Shown: positions 1 to 6,340, counted from the stretch's first letter. The stretch is DNA of 10,802 bases from an uncultured Desulfobulbaceae bacterium (GCA_945787305.1 CALZIH010000063.1:1-10802); one strand, 5' to 3'. The notes: a model not told the origin generated them from the sequence alone. A program made the numbers and translations.

Positions 1-87
1 GAACGAAAGGAAGAGATCCCGCTGCTGGCTGACTATTTTATTAAAAAATACTGGCGCAACGGGGTACAGAGTGCCTTGAAAAATTAG
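1..87 (+). CDS. 3' end of an unidentified gene (possibly a sigma54-activator AAA+ fragment)
   Basis: Frame 1 is open from the window edge to a TAG at 85-87 and encodes the last 28 residues of a protein whose start lies outside. The stretch RKEEIPLLADYF resembles the R-x-[ED]-[ED]-I-P-L-L-x-x-x-F segment found after the arginine finger of NtrC-type AAA+ domains; the activator at 7518-8585 has RSDDIPLLIEHF at that place. A normal NtrC protein would continue for at least 100 residues (rest of AAA+, Fis HTH). This frame stops 15 residues after the motif. It is therefore either a truncated activator or an unrelated protein that matches by chance. The reading frame is clear; the family is a guess. 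Confidence 0.4.
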   Translation, partial: ERKEEIPLLADYFIKKYWRNGVQSALKN

Positions 88-233
88 GACCTTCGTTCGA
101 GATCAGGTAAGCGAAAACTCCGGGAGATCAGGCAAAATCAAGGTACCTTACTGTTAACAGACTGATCCAGAAAAACCAGGCGGTAGAAATACTTACTGCT
201 TACATGAAACGTTCCCTGGACAGGAGAAATAAA

Positions 234-265
234 AAGGGGGAACCGAGCGTCGTCGATTCCCCCTT
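234..265 (-). terminator. Intrinsic terminator of the nrfD-merR operon (possibly bidirectional)
   Basis: A perfect 9-bp stem, AAGGGGGAA (234-242) pairing with TTCCCCCTT (257-265), encloses a 14-nt loop in which CGA/TCG can add three more pairs. Read on the minus strand, the second arm runs into TTTTTATTT, a good U-tract, so it should end transcription coming from the MerR gene. On the plus strand the hairpin is followed by GTTTATA, a weaker tract that could also end the gene finishing at 87. The interval 88-233 holds no convincing ORF, only two copies of GAGATCAGG (99-107 and 124-132). Confidence 0.75.
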
Positions 266-407
266 GTTTATACCGGGCAACAGCTGAACTATGGATACTT
301 ATCCACAGGCAGCCTTTTCAAGAGGAGCTGCCTTTCGCAGATATCGATTCAACCATATAATTGTTGCCCTTGCAGGACCGCAGCCACACGCTTTTTTCTG
401 GCAGTGT

Positions 408-851
408 TCAGCCAGAAGAACTGTGTTTTTTTTTTTGCGTTCCAGTGTGTACTTTTTCTTTTTCCGCTTCTTTTGCCGCCTTTATTGCAACAGCATCTCC
501 AGCCTTATGCGGTACGCGGGGTGTAGCACGATCAACAAGCCCTCCGCAGTTTTCATGTATGTCGGCCGGGCATCCTTTGATTTCCCAACAGGGCGCGAAT
601 TCAAGAAGTTTTTTCAAGCCGGGAATGCTAATCCCTTCTTCATGAATCAACGTTCTCAGACAGGTAATCCATTGGATGTCATCTGCGGAAAACATGCGCC
701 GGGACCCGATATGGGTCGGCTGTATCAAGCCTTCGGTCTCATAAATCCTCAATGTTCGAGGATGAACGTTGAGCATCCTGGCCGCGACACCAATCGGATA
801 GATAGGCGCACTCGGACTTATCGGTTGTATTTCAGACCTCTTTCTGGCCAT
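408..851 (-). CDS. MerR/HspR-type transcriptional regulator with a cysteine cluster
   Basis: The 147-residue product begins with a MerR-type winged helix-turn-helix. Residues 18-55 (YPIGVAARMLNVHPRTLRIY, then EGLIQP and SRRMFS) match the HspR/MerR DNA-recognition segment, and 56-86 complete the fold (DIQWI, GISIPGLKKLL). Behind it lies PCWEIKGC...C: Cys88, Cys94 and Cys102 (C-x5-C-x7-C), a likely metal, Fe-S or redox sensing site, with Cys64 also present. The tail is Lys/Ala/Glu-rich and low in complexity. GAGGAG sits 6 nt before the ATG. It is the last gene of the minus-strand operon after nrfD (56-nt gap), so it may regulate that operon. An 11-A run (426-436) lies in the last codons; one base less would give a 183-residue product ending at 299. 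The DNA-binding role is solid; ligand and targets are unknown. Confidence 0.88.
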   Translation of the reverse strand: MARKRSEIQPISPSAPIYPIGVAARMLNVHPRTLRIYETEGLIQPTHIGSRRMFSADDIQWITCLRTLIHEEGISIPGLKKLLEFAPCWEIKGCPADIHENCGGLVDRATPRVPHKAGDAVAIKAAKEAEKEKVHTGTQKKKHSSSG

Positions 852-871
852 ACTGTTCTCCTCGTTGATGG

Positions 872-899
872 TTTCGGCAAAGGAATTCCCCTGCCGAAA
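872..899 (-). repeat. Dyad between the nrfD and merR genes (operator or RNA hairpin)
   Basis: TTTCGGCA (872-879) is repeated in perfect inversion as TGCCGAAA (892-899). The 12-bp centre contains a second small palindrome, GGAATTCC (882-889). In RNA this gives an 8-bp stem with a two-base mismatch and a short inner helix. It fills most of the 56-nt gap between the nrfD stop and the merR start and stops about 20 nt before the merR start. No U-tract follows on the minus strand, so it is not a classical terminator. It could be an RNA-processing or stability hairpin that sets different levels of the two proteins, or a MerR-family operator. Confidence 0.6.
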
Positions 900-907
900 A
901 ACGGCTC

Positions 908-2101
908 TTAGTGATCTTCGGACAGGTGACCGCGGAACATCCGCTCACCCAGCATAAAGAGAGCTCCGGCGAAGGTAAAACCTGCCAAAGTAATCATATA
1001 TTCACTTAACTTTGGAACATAGGACAACAGGTGCGGCATATCGAAGATGTTCAACTCATGCAATCCCGGTACGATCTGGCCTACAACAACCAAATCATAG
1101 CGCATCATGAAGATACCGGCGATACTGATAGCGGAACCAAGAGCCATGGCTCCGATATTTTTAGCCCGGACAGCGAGAATGATGACAAAGGGGATGACAA
1201 GCCCCATGGCAATTTCACCAATCCAGAAATTGCTGGCCCATGGACCATTAATCAAAGCCATCATGGCCTCATATTTTCCAGCAGGTTGCCCTGATATACC
1301 GGTGATCATCTTCCAGGTAGTGAAAAACATGATGACGACATACAGTAACGCTCCAAGCTTAGCCACGGATTGCAGGGAATGAACCAGTTCGTCGCTCATT
1401 TTCCATCCGTTGATTTTGTAAGCTACCCAGTGAAAGAAGATGACAGCTGCGCAACCGGACATCATGGCGGAGGTGATGAAGTAAATGGGCATATAGGGAC
1501 CGTGCCAGAATTCACGTCCACTCAGCAGGCCAAAAACCGCACCGAGGTTGGAGTGAGCGGCGACACCGGCAACCACACCCAAGAGGCCAAGTATACCGGC
1601 TGTTTTATGATTACCCATCTGCAGCAGGGCAAACTCGATCAACATGAAAAACAGATAGGCTCCGTACAGGGTGCCCATCCACCAGATATTCGAGGAAATA
1701 TTCGGTGAAATGACATTATAGATAGCCATTCGCCATGGATTCTCAATCTCAAAGGCGATAACGACAAAACCGGCAACGATGGTTGCAATGGCAAGAAAAA
1801 CTGATCGCTTGGCAATAGGCTTAAAGGCCTCAAAACCAAATACATGACCGATCGAAGAAACGAGACAAAGACCGGTTGAGGTAACAACAAAAAAGACATA
1901 CGCGGCAAGCATCAAACCCCAGGGTACTTCACGAGTGACCCCATAAGCATGCTCGTGACCTACAATCATGGCGTGTACACCAAAAGCCACACCAACCAGG
2001 GTCAACAGGCCAAACAATCCAATTACTGCATTATAGGCACCTGACCTGGTACCTTCAAGTCCTCCCTCCTGGGGTAGAACCTTTGCCATAATATTTTCCA
2101 T
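908..2101 (-). CDS. nrfD: NrfD/PsrC-family integral membrane quinone oxidoreductase subunit
   Basis: The 397-residue polytopic protein shows about ten hydrophobic segments (roughly 24-48, 62-90, 99-118, 138-160, 167-193, 202-228, 247-267, 291-312, 315-343, 370-390). Segments such as EVPWGLMLAAYVFF, ENPWRMAIYN and the C-terminal GERMFRG place it in the NrfD/PsrC superfamily, in the long 10-helix group with QrcD, DsrP and ActC/ActF. These proteins bind menaquinone in the inner membrane and exchange electrons with an iron-sulfur or cytochrome partner. No such partner (FeS protein, molybdoenzyme, multiheme cytochrome) lies beside it here; its only operon neighbours are a 38-residue micro-ORF upstream and a MerR regulator downstream. 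The ATG is preceded by GGAGGAG at 7 nt, which supports this start over the Met at residue 5. The family call is firm; substrate and complex are not determined. The symbol is a family name, not a claim of nitrite reductase function. Confidence 0.9.
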   Translation of the reverse strand: MENIMAKVLPQEGGLEGTRSGAYNAVIGLFGLLTLVGVAFGVHAMIVGHEHAYGVTREVPWGLMLAAYVFFVVTSTGLCLVSSIGHVFGFEAFKPIAKRSVFLAIATIVAGFVVIAFEIENPWRMAIYNVISPNISSNIWWMGTLYGAYLFFMLIEFALLQMGNHKTAGILGLLGVVAGVAAHSNLGAVFGLLSGREFWHGPYMPIYFITSAMMSGCAAVIFFHWVAYKINGWKMSDELVHSLQSVAKLGALLYVVIMFFTTWKMITGISGQPAGKYEAMMALINGPWASNFWIGEIAMGLVIPFVIILAVRAKNIGAMALGSAISIAGIFMMRYDLVVVGQIVPGLHELNIFDMPHLLSYVPKLSEYMITLAGFTFAGALFMLGERMFRGHLSEDH

Positions 2102-2178
2102 GATACTACTCCTCCATACATTAACAATGGTTTAGACTCAGGCAGAAATATCCCTGCCAATTACCAATCAAAAACTGG

Positions 2179-2295
2179 CTAGGAAAAATCGCTTTCTTCC
2201 CTTACGGTCTGCAAAACCGGTTTGATCTTAACGTCAAACAAGGTATGGAGCGTAGCACCACCCAGCCAAAAAATGAGAAAAAATAATCCTTCCAT
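2179..2295 (-). CDS. 38-residue single-pass membrane micro-ORF upstream of nrfD
   Basis: An ATG at 2293-2295 (minus strand) opens a 38-codon frame ending in TAG at 2179-2181. AAGGAG lies exactly 6 nt upstream, a strong ribosome binding site. The product begins MEGLFFLIFWLGGATLHTLF, a hydrophobic helix with Trp and Gly-Gly, followed by a polar, charged tail (DVKIKPVLQTVREESDFS). It looks like a one-helix inner-membrane protein with a soluble C-terminus. It lies 77 nt before nrfD on the same strand, behind the same promoter. I do not recognise a family. By position it may be a small accessory subunit or assembly factor of the NrfD protein, comparable in kind (not homologous) to CydX-type small subunits. 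Support is the RBS, the clean amphipathic layout and the context; no conservation data are available. Confidence 0.62.
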   Translation of the reverse strand: MEGLFFLIFWLGGATLHTLFDVKIKPVLQTVREESDFS

Positions 2296-2453
2296 GTGCT
2301 TCTCCTTATCTCCTCAACAGGAGATGATTCCAAAACTTGACGACCGATATCTCATTGGCGGATGAAAAGTCAGTCGCTTACTCAATGCCGTCCAGTCACC
2401 TCCTTTTTCCTGTAGCGATTTACGCTTCTCAAATTCAAATTCATCTTTACGTT
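2296..2453 (-). promoter_or_regulatory. Long 5' leader of the micro-ORF/nrfD operon
   Basis: About 158 nt separate the predicted transcription start from the micro-ORF. The leader contains an exact anti-Shine-Dalgarno match, AAGGAGGTGA (about 2397-2406, minus strand), with no ATG/GTG/TTG at normal distance. A 6-bp hairpin, ATCTCC-N6-GGAGAT (2308-2325), stands directly before the true ribosome binding site of the micro-ORF (2302-2307). The unused SD and the hairpin suggest translational or transcript-level control, but no known riboswitch class was recognised. Confidence 0.35.
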
Positions 2454-2459
2454 GTATCT

Positions 2460-2488
2460 TTTATAAAATGGTACACCTCCTTTGTCAA
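2460..2488 (-). promoter_or_regulatory. Sigma70 promoter of the micro-ORF-nrfD-merR operon
   Basis: On the minus strand TTGACA (2483-2488, perfect -35) is followed after exactly 17 bp by TATAAA (2460-2465, five of six matches to the -10). Transcription would start near 2453 and run leftward into the micro-ORF, nrfD and merR. The spacer contains AAGGAGGTG, which looks like a ribosome binding site but would lie upstream of the transcript. Confidence 0.7.
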
Positions 2489-2940
2489 GAAGAGAAACAT
2501 AGTTTTTTAAGAAAAAGTGTAAATGCTGGGCTCAATTTGATTCCGCTTAACAATTTCAACATAATCGGAAATAGCAATTTCCCATCATGTGGATTATTGC
2601 TTAAGCCTCGCTAGATGGCGCAAAGAGCCAAGAAAGTAAAGTTGGAACATGACACAGGCGATGACCCGTAGTCACTGAATGGCGATTCACTTATTACATG
2701 TTGGCGCAAAAAAAGCCAAATAAAAATTCATCATGGCTCGATTCGCGCCATACATGTTAAGTTTCACCAGGCGACACCCAACAGTAACAACACGAAAGAC
2801 ACCAAATTAACAAAATTATAACAATAACTTAAAATAATTTTGCAAACAAAATATAAAACCTATCAACTGTGCGGCACAACTTGTGCAAGTAAATATGTTG
2901 CTACTCAAAATCATACCAAAGAATGAGATAGCTTCTCTAC
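2489..2940. other. Non-coding AT-rich stretch with small related hairpins
   Basis: No ORF with a usable start and ribosome binding site was found on either strand. Two short related hairpins occur: TGGC-N7-GCCA at 2616-2630 and TTGGC-N9-GCCAA at 2701-2719, both with a GCAAA-containing loop. A third dyad, ATGGC...GCCAT, lies at 2733-2751. The region 2790-2880 is very AT-rich (about 80 percent by eye), as expected upstream of promoters. No mobile-element boundary or known RNA gene was recognised. Confidence 0.4.
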
Positions 2941-2968
2941 AACCTCAAGGGTGGCGGCCCTTGAGGTT
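2941..2968. repeat. Perfect 11-bp inverted repeat overlapping the ftsH heat-shock promoter
   Basis: AACCTCAAGGG (2941-2951) is inverted exactly as CCCTTGAGGTT (2958-2968) around a 6-nt centre, TGGCGG. As RNA this is a very stable hairpin followed by CATTTATTTC, so it could act as a terminator for rightward transcription, though no gene lies close upstream. As DNA, its right arm supplies the CTTGAG -35 of the sigma32-type promoter, so the dyad could be an operator site. By symmetry the left arm presents the same CTTGAG on the minus strand. Confidence 0.75.
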
Positions 2969-2987
2969 CATTTATTTCACCCCATTG
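2960..2987 (+). promoter_or_regulatory. Sigma32 (RpoH)-type heat-shock promoter for ftsH
   Basis: CTTGAG (2960-2965, preceded by CC) is separated by 14 bp from CCCCATTG (2980-2987). The E. coli RpoH consensus is CCCTTGAA, 13-17 bp, CCCCATTTA, so both elements and the spacing fit. The start would lie near 2995, giving a 5' leader of about 170 nt before ftsH. ftsH is a classical RpoH target, which supports the call. No good sigma70 promoter was seen nearer to the gene. Confidence 0.68.
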
Positions 2988-3165
2988 CCCAACTTGTTTT
3001 CTTCAATCCCATAGCCATTTATCTGCACAGGCTTTCTTTTTTTATTAATTTGTGGTAGCTCCCCTAGAAGAATTTTTTCTCAGATGAGTACCCTGCTCAT
3101 TGCATGAAAAAATCCTACCGACCGAAACAACATGATATAAACAGGACATTTATCGGAGCATCACA

Positions 3166-4950
3166 TTGAAATATTTCTATAAAAACCTCTCTATTTGGCT
3201 GGTAGTTGCCCTGGTAGCCTTCCTCCTGTTCAGCCTCCTCAAGGGGCCGACAGAGGTATACCACTCCATCCCTTACGATGAGTTTTTGGAAAAGGTAGAC
3301 AACGATGTACTCTCCTCAGTGATAATAAATAACAACACCATTTCTTGGACCACCGCCGACAAAACAGCCTATCGCACGATTATTCCCGAAAAAAGTCCAG
3401 CCCTTGACCATCTGCTTAATAAAAAAGTTAAAATACTGGTCAAAGAAGACATGAAACCGCACTGGTTCCTTACAACCTTTCTTTCCTGGGTCCCCTTTAT
3501 CCTGCTCTTCGGTGTATGGTTCTTTTTCATGCGTGGCGGCGGACAGCCCGGAGGCGGTGGCAAAGCCATGGCTTTTGGCAAGAGTCGCGCTCAACTTGTT
3601 GACCCGGAGCAATCCAAAATACGGCTTGCTGATGTTGCCGGAGTGGACGAGGCAAAAGAGGAAGTATCTGAAATAGTAGACTTTCTGAAACAACCCGATA
3701 AATTTACCGATGCAGGAGCCCGCATTCCCACTGGGGTTCTTCTCTATGGCGAACCAGGTACAGGGAAGACCTTGCTTGCCAAAGCCATTGCCGGTGAAGC
3801 AGGGGTCCCCTTTTACTCTATAAGCGGTTCTAACTTTGTTGAAATGTATGTCGGAATAGGGGCCTCACGGGTACGAGACCTCTTCAAAGAAGGGAAGCAA
3901 AACGCGCCCTGCATTATTTTTATTGATGAAATCGATGCAGTCGGTCGACATCGCAGTTCCGGGGGGGCCGGTGGCAACGATGAGCGCGAACAAACCTTAA
4001 ACCAGTTGCTGGTCGAGATGGACGGTTTTGAAGCAAATGACCACGTTATTATCGTTGCCGCCACAAACCGCCAGGACATCCTTGACCCAGCTCTTCTCAG
4101 ACCCGGGCGCTTTGACCGACAGGTCATGGTTCCCCTTCCTGATGTTGGAGGCCGCCGAAAAATCCTGCAGGTTCACTCCCGTAAGATTCAAGTCGGTGAA
4201 GATGTGGACTGGAAGGTCATGGCCAAGGGGACACCTGGTTTTTCAGGCGCTCAACTGGCCAACATGGTCAACGAAGCAGCCCTGCTGATGACCCGGGCAG
4301 GTAAAGAGTTTGTTACCATGGAAATATTGGAAGAGGCCAAGGATAAGGTCATGATGGGTGCTGAGCGAAAAAGCATGATCATAACCGAGCATGAGAAAAA
4401 GGTTACGGCCTACCATGAGGCAGGCCATGCGCTTGTGGCCTGGATGCTGCCCGGCAGTGATCCCGTACATAAAGTGACGATCATTCCCAGAGGACGAGCA
4501 CTCGGCCTGACCATGCAACTTCCCCAGGAAGAACGAAACTCCCATGACCGAACCTACCTGTTTATCAACCTTTGTACGCTTCTTGGTGGCCGCATCGCCG
4601 AAGAAATCGTTTTTAACGAAATGACCACTGGTGCTGGTAATGATATTGAGCGGGTCTCCGATATCGCCAGAAAAATGGTTTGTGAGTGGGGAATGAGTGA
4701 TGCTGTAGGCCCCATGACCTTCAAGCCGTCCGATCCGCTCAACGGAATCCCCGGCCAGATTATGAGCGAAGAAACCGCCTTGCTCATTGATAATGAGGTC
4801 AAGCAGCTGGTTCAAAAAGCTTATGACACCGCAAAAGATATCTTAACGACCAACAGGGAGATCCTGGAAGCGGTCACCCAGTCCCTTCTTGACAAAGAGA
4901 CCATCAATCATGATGAAATCCAACAGATTGTACAACTACATACAACTTAA
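3166..4950 (+). CDS. ftsH: ATP-dependent zinc metalloprotease FtsH
   Basis: The 594-residue protein is a membrane-anchored AAA+ protease that degrades misassembled membrane proteins and short-lived regulators. It has TM helix 1 (about 9-25), a periplasmic segment (26-101), TM helix 2 (102-122) and a Gly-rich linker. The AAA module shows Walker A GEPGTGKT (195-202), pore loop MYVG (227-230, Tyr where E. coli has Phe), Walker B IIFIDEID (250-257) and the second region of homology with arginine fingers (299-318). The M41 protease domain has HEAGH (417-421) and the third zinc ligand Asp493 in TTGAGNDIE. The start is TTG, with GGAG 7 nt upstream and an in-frame stop (3133-3135) before any ATG. The segment before SEETA is diverged (NGIPGQIM instead of the usual Arg/Tyr-rich form) and the C-terminal tail is short. 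A sigma32-type promoter precedes it, and its 3' end overlaps the cytochrome gene. Confidence 0.97.
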   Translation: MKYFYKNLSIWLVVALVAFLLFSLLKGPTEVYHSIPYDEFLEKVDNDVLSSVIINNNTISWTTADKTAYRTIIPEKSPALDHLLNKKVKILVKEDMKPHWFLTTFLSWVPFILLFGVWFFFMRGGGQPGGGGKAMAFGKSRAQLVDPEQSKIRLADVAGVDEAKEEVSEIVDFLKQPDKFTDAGARIPTGVLLYGEPGTGKTLLAKAIAGEAGVPFYSISGSNFVEMYVGIGASRVRDLFKEGKQNAPCIIFIDEIDAVGRHRSSGGAGGNDEREQTLNQLLVEMDGFEANDHVIIVAATNRQDILDPALLRPGRFDRQVMVPLPDVGGRRKILQVHSRKIQVGEDVDWKVMAKGTPGFSGAQLANMVNEAALLMTRAGKEFVTMEILEEAKDKVMMGAERKSMIITEHEKKVTAYHEAGHALVAWMLPGSDPVHKVTIIPRGRALGLTMQLPQEERNSHDRTYLFINLCTLLGGRIAEEIVFNEMTTGAGNDIERVSDIARKMVCEWGMSDAVGPMTFKPSDPLNGIPGQIMSEETALLIDNEVKQLVQKAYDTAKDILTTNREILEAVTQSLLDKETINHDEIQQIVQLHTT

Positions 4951-6340
4951 GACAGGTCAGGTTCCGCTTGTACAACTCGTCTTTGTTCTGTGCTTATTGC
5001 ATGCACCCTCTACAGTAGGTGCGACCAATCCCCACCTGAGCATCACCGGTCCTATTGCAACGCCGACAGAAGCCAATGCAACATGCATCGGCTGTCATGA
5101 GGTGCAGGCGAAAGATCTCCGCAACAGTGTCCATTGGAAATGGGAACGGCAAGGGGTCGAAAACGATAAGACCGGCAACATAAAAAAAGCGCTGAACCTT
5201 TCACGATTCGGAATTGCGGCAGCCGTCAATCCTGAAACCTGTCGCCGATGTCATATCAGTGTTCAATCTGAGGACATGCTTCTGCAGCCTTCCGAAACGC
5301 CGACCATCAACTGTCTGATTTGCCACGACACCACCGGCACATATCGACTTAATAACGACCCATCCGAGCTGGAACATATAATCCGCACCGTTGGCAGACC
5401 TTCTCAACAAAACTGTATATCATGCCACCAGCGCCAATGCGGTCTGGCTCCTGACCAGGTTCTTCCCACGACCAGAGACATCCACCTGGATAAATACGGT
5501 TTCAGCTGTCAACGCTGCCACCCATCAAGCGGACATCATGATTTCAAGCGAAAGATTACAAATGATGCGAATCGGTCAGGTGGACAAGGGTGTACTACAT
5601 GTCATTCTCTTTCTCCCCATGCTCTTTCCCGGTTGAACCAACATGCAACACTGATTGCCTGTCAGAGCTGCCATATTCCAGCATACGGGACAAATGCACC
5701 CGCTGTCGTCAACTGGAACTGGCTTCTGGAAAGCTCTACCCCCGCCACTTATCAACAAGATCATTTACTTTTTTCGGCGCAAGGTTTTGTTCTGGGAAAA
5801 AATATTTCCCCGCAATACTTTTGGGACAACGGTTCAAATATAGTTTACACAAGAGGAACCAAAATAGAGCCGGAACAGACGACAACCCTGCAAAGACCGG
5901 GACTGCGGTCACCTTCATCAAAAATTATGCCTTTTTCGGCACAATACGGTACCCAGCTCTATGACGCTAAATATCGATATCTAATATCGCCCAAACTAGT
6001 GCAAGAAAAAGCGCCCTTATTTGCTGGTACGGATTGGAACGACGTTAGCAGTCAAGGCATGAAAAAAATTCGTTTGCCATACAGCGGACAATACGGCTTC
6101 ACCACAACCGTTTCCTTTTACAGGCTGAACCACGGAGTTGTTGCCGCCGAAAAGGCCCTTGACTGCATGGATTGTCATGGCACCGTCTCGAGGTTCGACT
6201 GGCAGCAACTTGGGTACGAGCAGGATCCCTGGCTGAGCGAATCTGCCCATTTTGGCACGCCAAAACCACAGCGGGAGCTACCGACCATAGGATTACCGCC
6301 GATACGAGAATCTGTACTGCCGTCGATCCCCGGCACCTGA
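4910..6340 (+). CDS. Octaheme c-type cytochrome, tetrathionate reductase (OTR) family
   Basis: The 476-residue product has a signal peptide (hydrophobic core about 21-31, likely cut after VGA near 38) and eight CxxCH heme sites at about 59, 111, 135, 169, 200, 228, 251 and 419. The heme spacing and landmarks are those of the octaheme tetrathionate reductase family: SVHWKW after heme 1, CLICHDTTGTY at heme 3, NVGRPS-like TVGRPSQQNC at heme 4, ACQSCHIP at heme 7, the YSGQYGF segment and CMDCH near the end. Family members work in the periplasm and can reduce tetrathionate, nitrite or hydroxylamine in vitro; the physiological substrate is usually uncertain. The region after heme 4 appears shorter than the Gly-rich form I recall and has an extra Cys (QRQCG). 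Two adjacent ATGs (4910, 4913) inside the end of ftsH are the best starts; the ribosome binding site is weak, so translation is probably coupled to ftsH. A TTG at 4931 is an alternative. Confidence 0.88.
   Translation: MMKSNRLYNYIQLKTGQVPLVQLVFVLCLLHAPSTVGATNPHLSITGPIATPTEANATCIGCHEVQAKDLRNSVHWKWERQGVENDKTGNIKKALNLSRFGIAAAVNPETCRRCHISVQSEDMLLQPSETPTINCLICHDTTGTYRLNNDPSELEHIIRTVGRPSQQNCISCHQRQCGLAPDQVLPTTRDIHLDKYGFSCQRCHPSSGHHDFKRKITNDANRSGGQGCTTCHSLSPHALSRLNQHATLIACQSCHIPAYGTNAPAVVNWNWLLESSTPATYQQDHLLFSAQGFVLGKNISPQYFWDNGSNIVYTRGTKIEPEQTTTLQRPGLRSPSSKIMPFSAQYGTQLYDAKYRYLISPKLVQEKAPLFAGTDWNDVSSQGMKKIRLPYSGQYGFTTTVSFYRLNHGVVAAEKALDCMDCHGTVSRFDWQQLGYEQDPWLSESAHFGTPKPQRELPTIGLPPIRESVLPSIPGT

Noticed and set aside
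99..132. Two GAGATCAGG copies 25 bp apart as a start of a repeat array
   Set aside because: Only two 9-bp copies, no third unit and no cas genes; most likely chance.
291..911. 206-codon plus-strand ORF over the merR region
   Set aside because: Antisense to merR, with low-complexity Phe/Arg stretches from the T-run. The minus-strand frame has a clear MerR domain and RBS.
2701..2719. Sigma54 promoter in TTGGCGCAAAAAAAGCCAA (GG-N10-GC)
   Set aside because: The TT before GC and the A of TGGCAC are missing, no gene lies directly downstream, and the related copy at 2616-2630 has the wrong spacing.
2941..2968. HspR HAIR element (CTTGAGT-N7-ACTCAAG), tempting because the MerR protein is HspR-like
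   Set aside because: The arms are in the opposite order here (CTCAAG first, CTTGAG second), so the geometry does not fit a HAIR site.
2884..3012. Plus-strand frame of about 40 codons starting at an ATG near 2897
   Set aside because: It reads through the 11-bp hairpin and the heat-shock promoter and lacks a ribosome binding site.
4889..4909. TTG at 4889 as the start of the cytochrome gene
   Set aside because: It would extend the overlap with ftsH and lengthen the n-region of the signal peptide without a ribosome binding site; the ATG pair at 4910/4913 is better.
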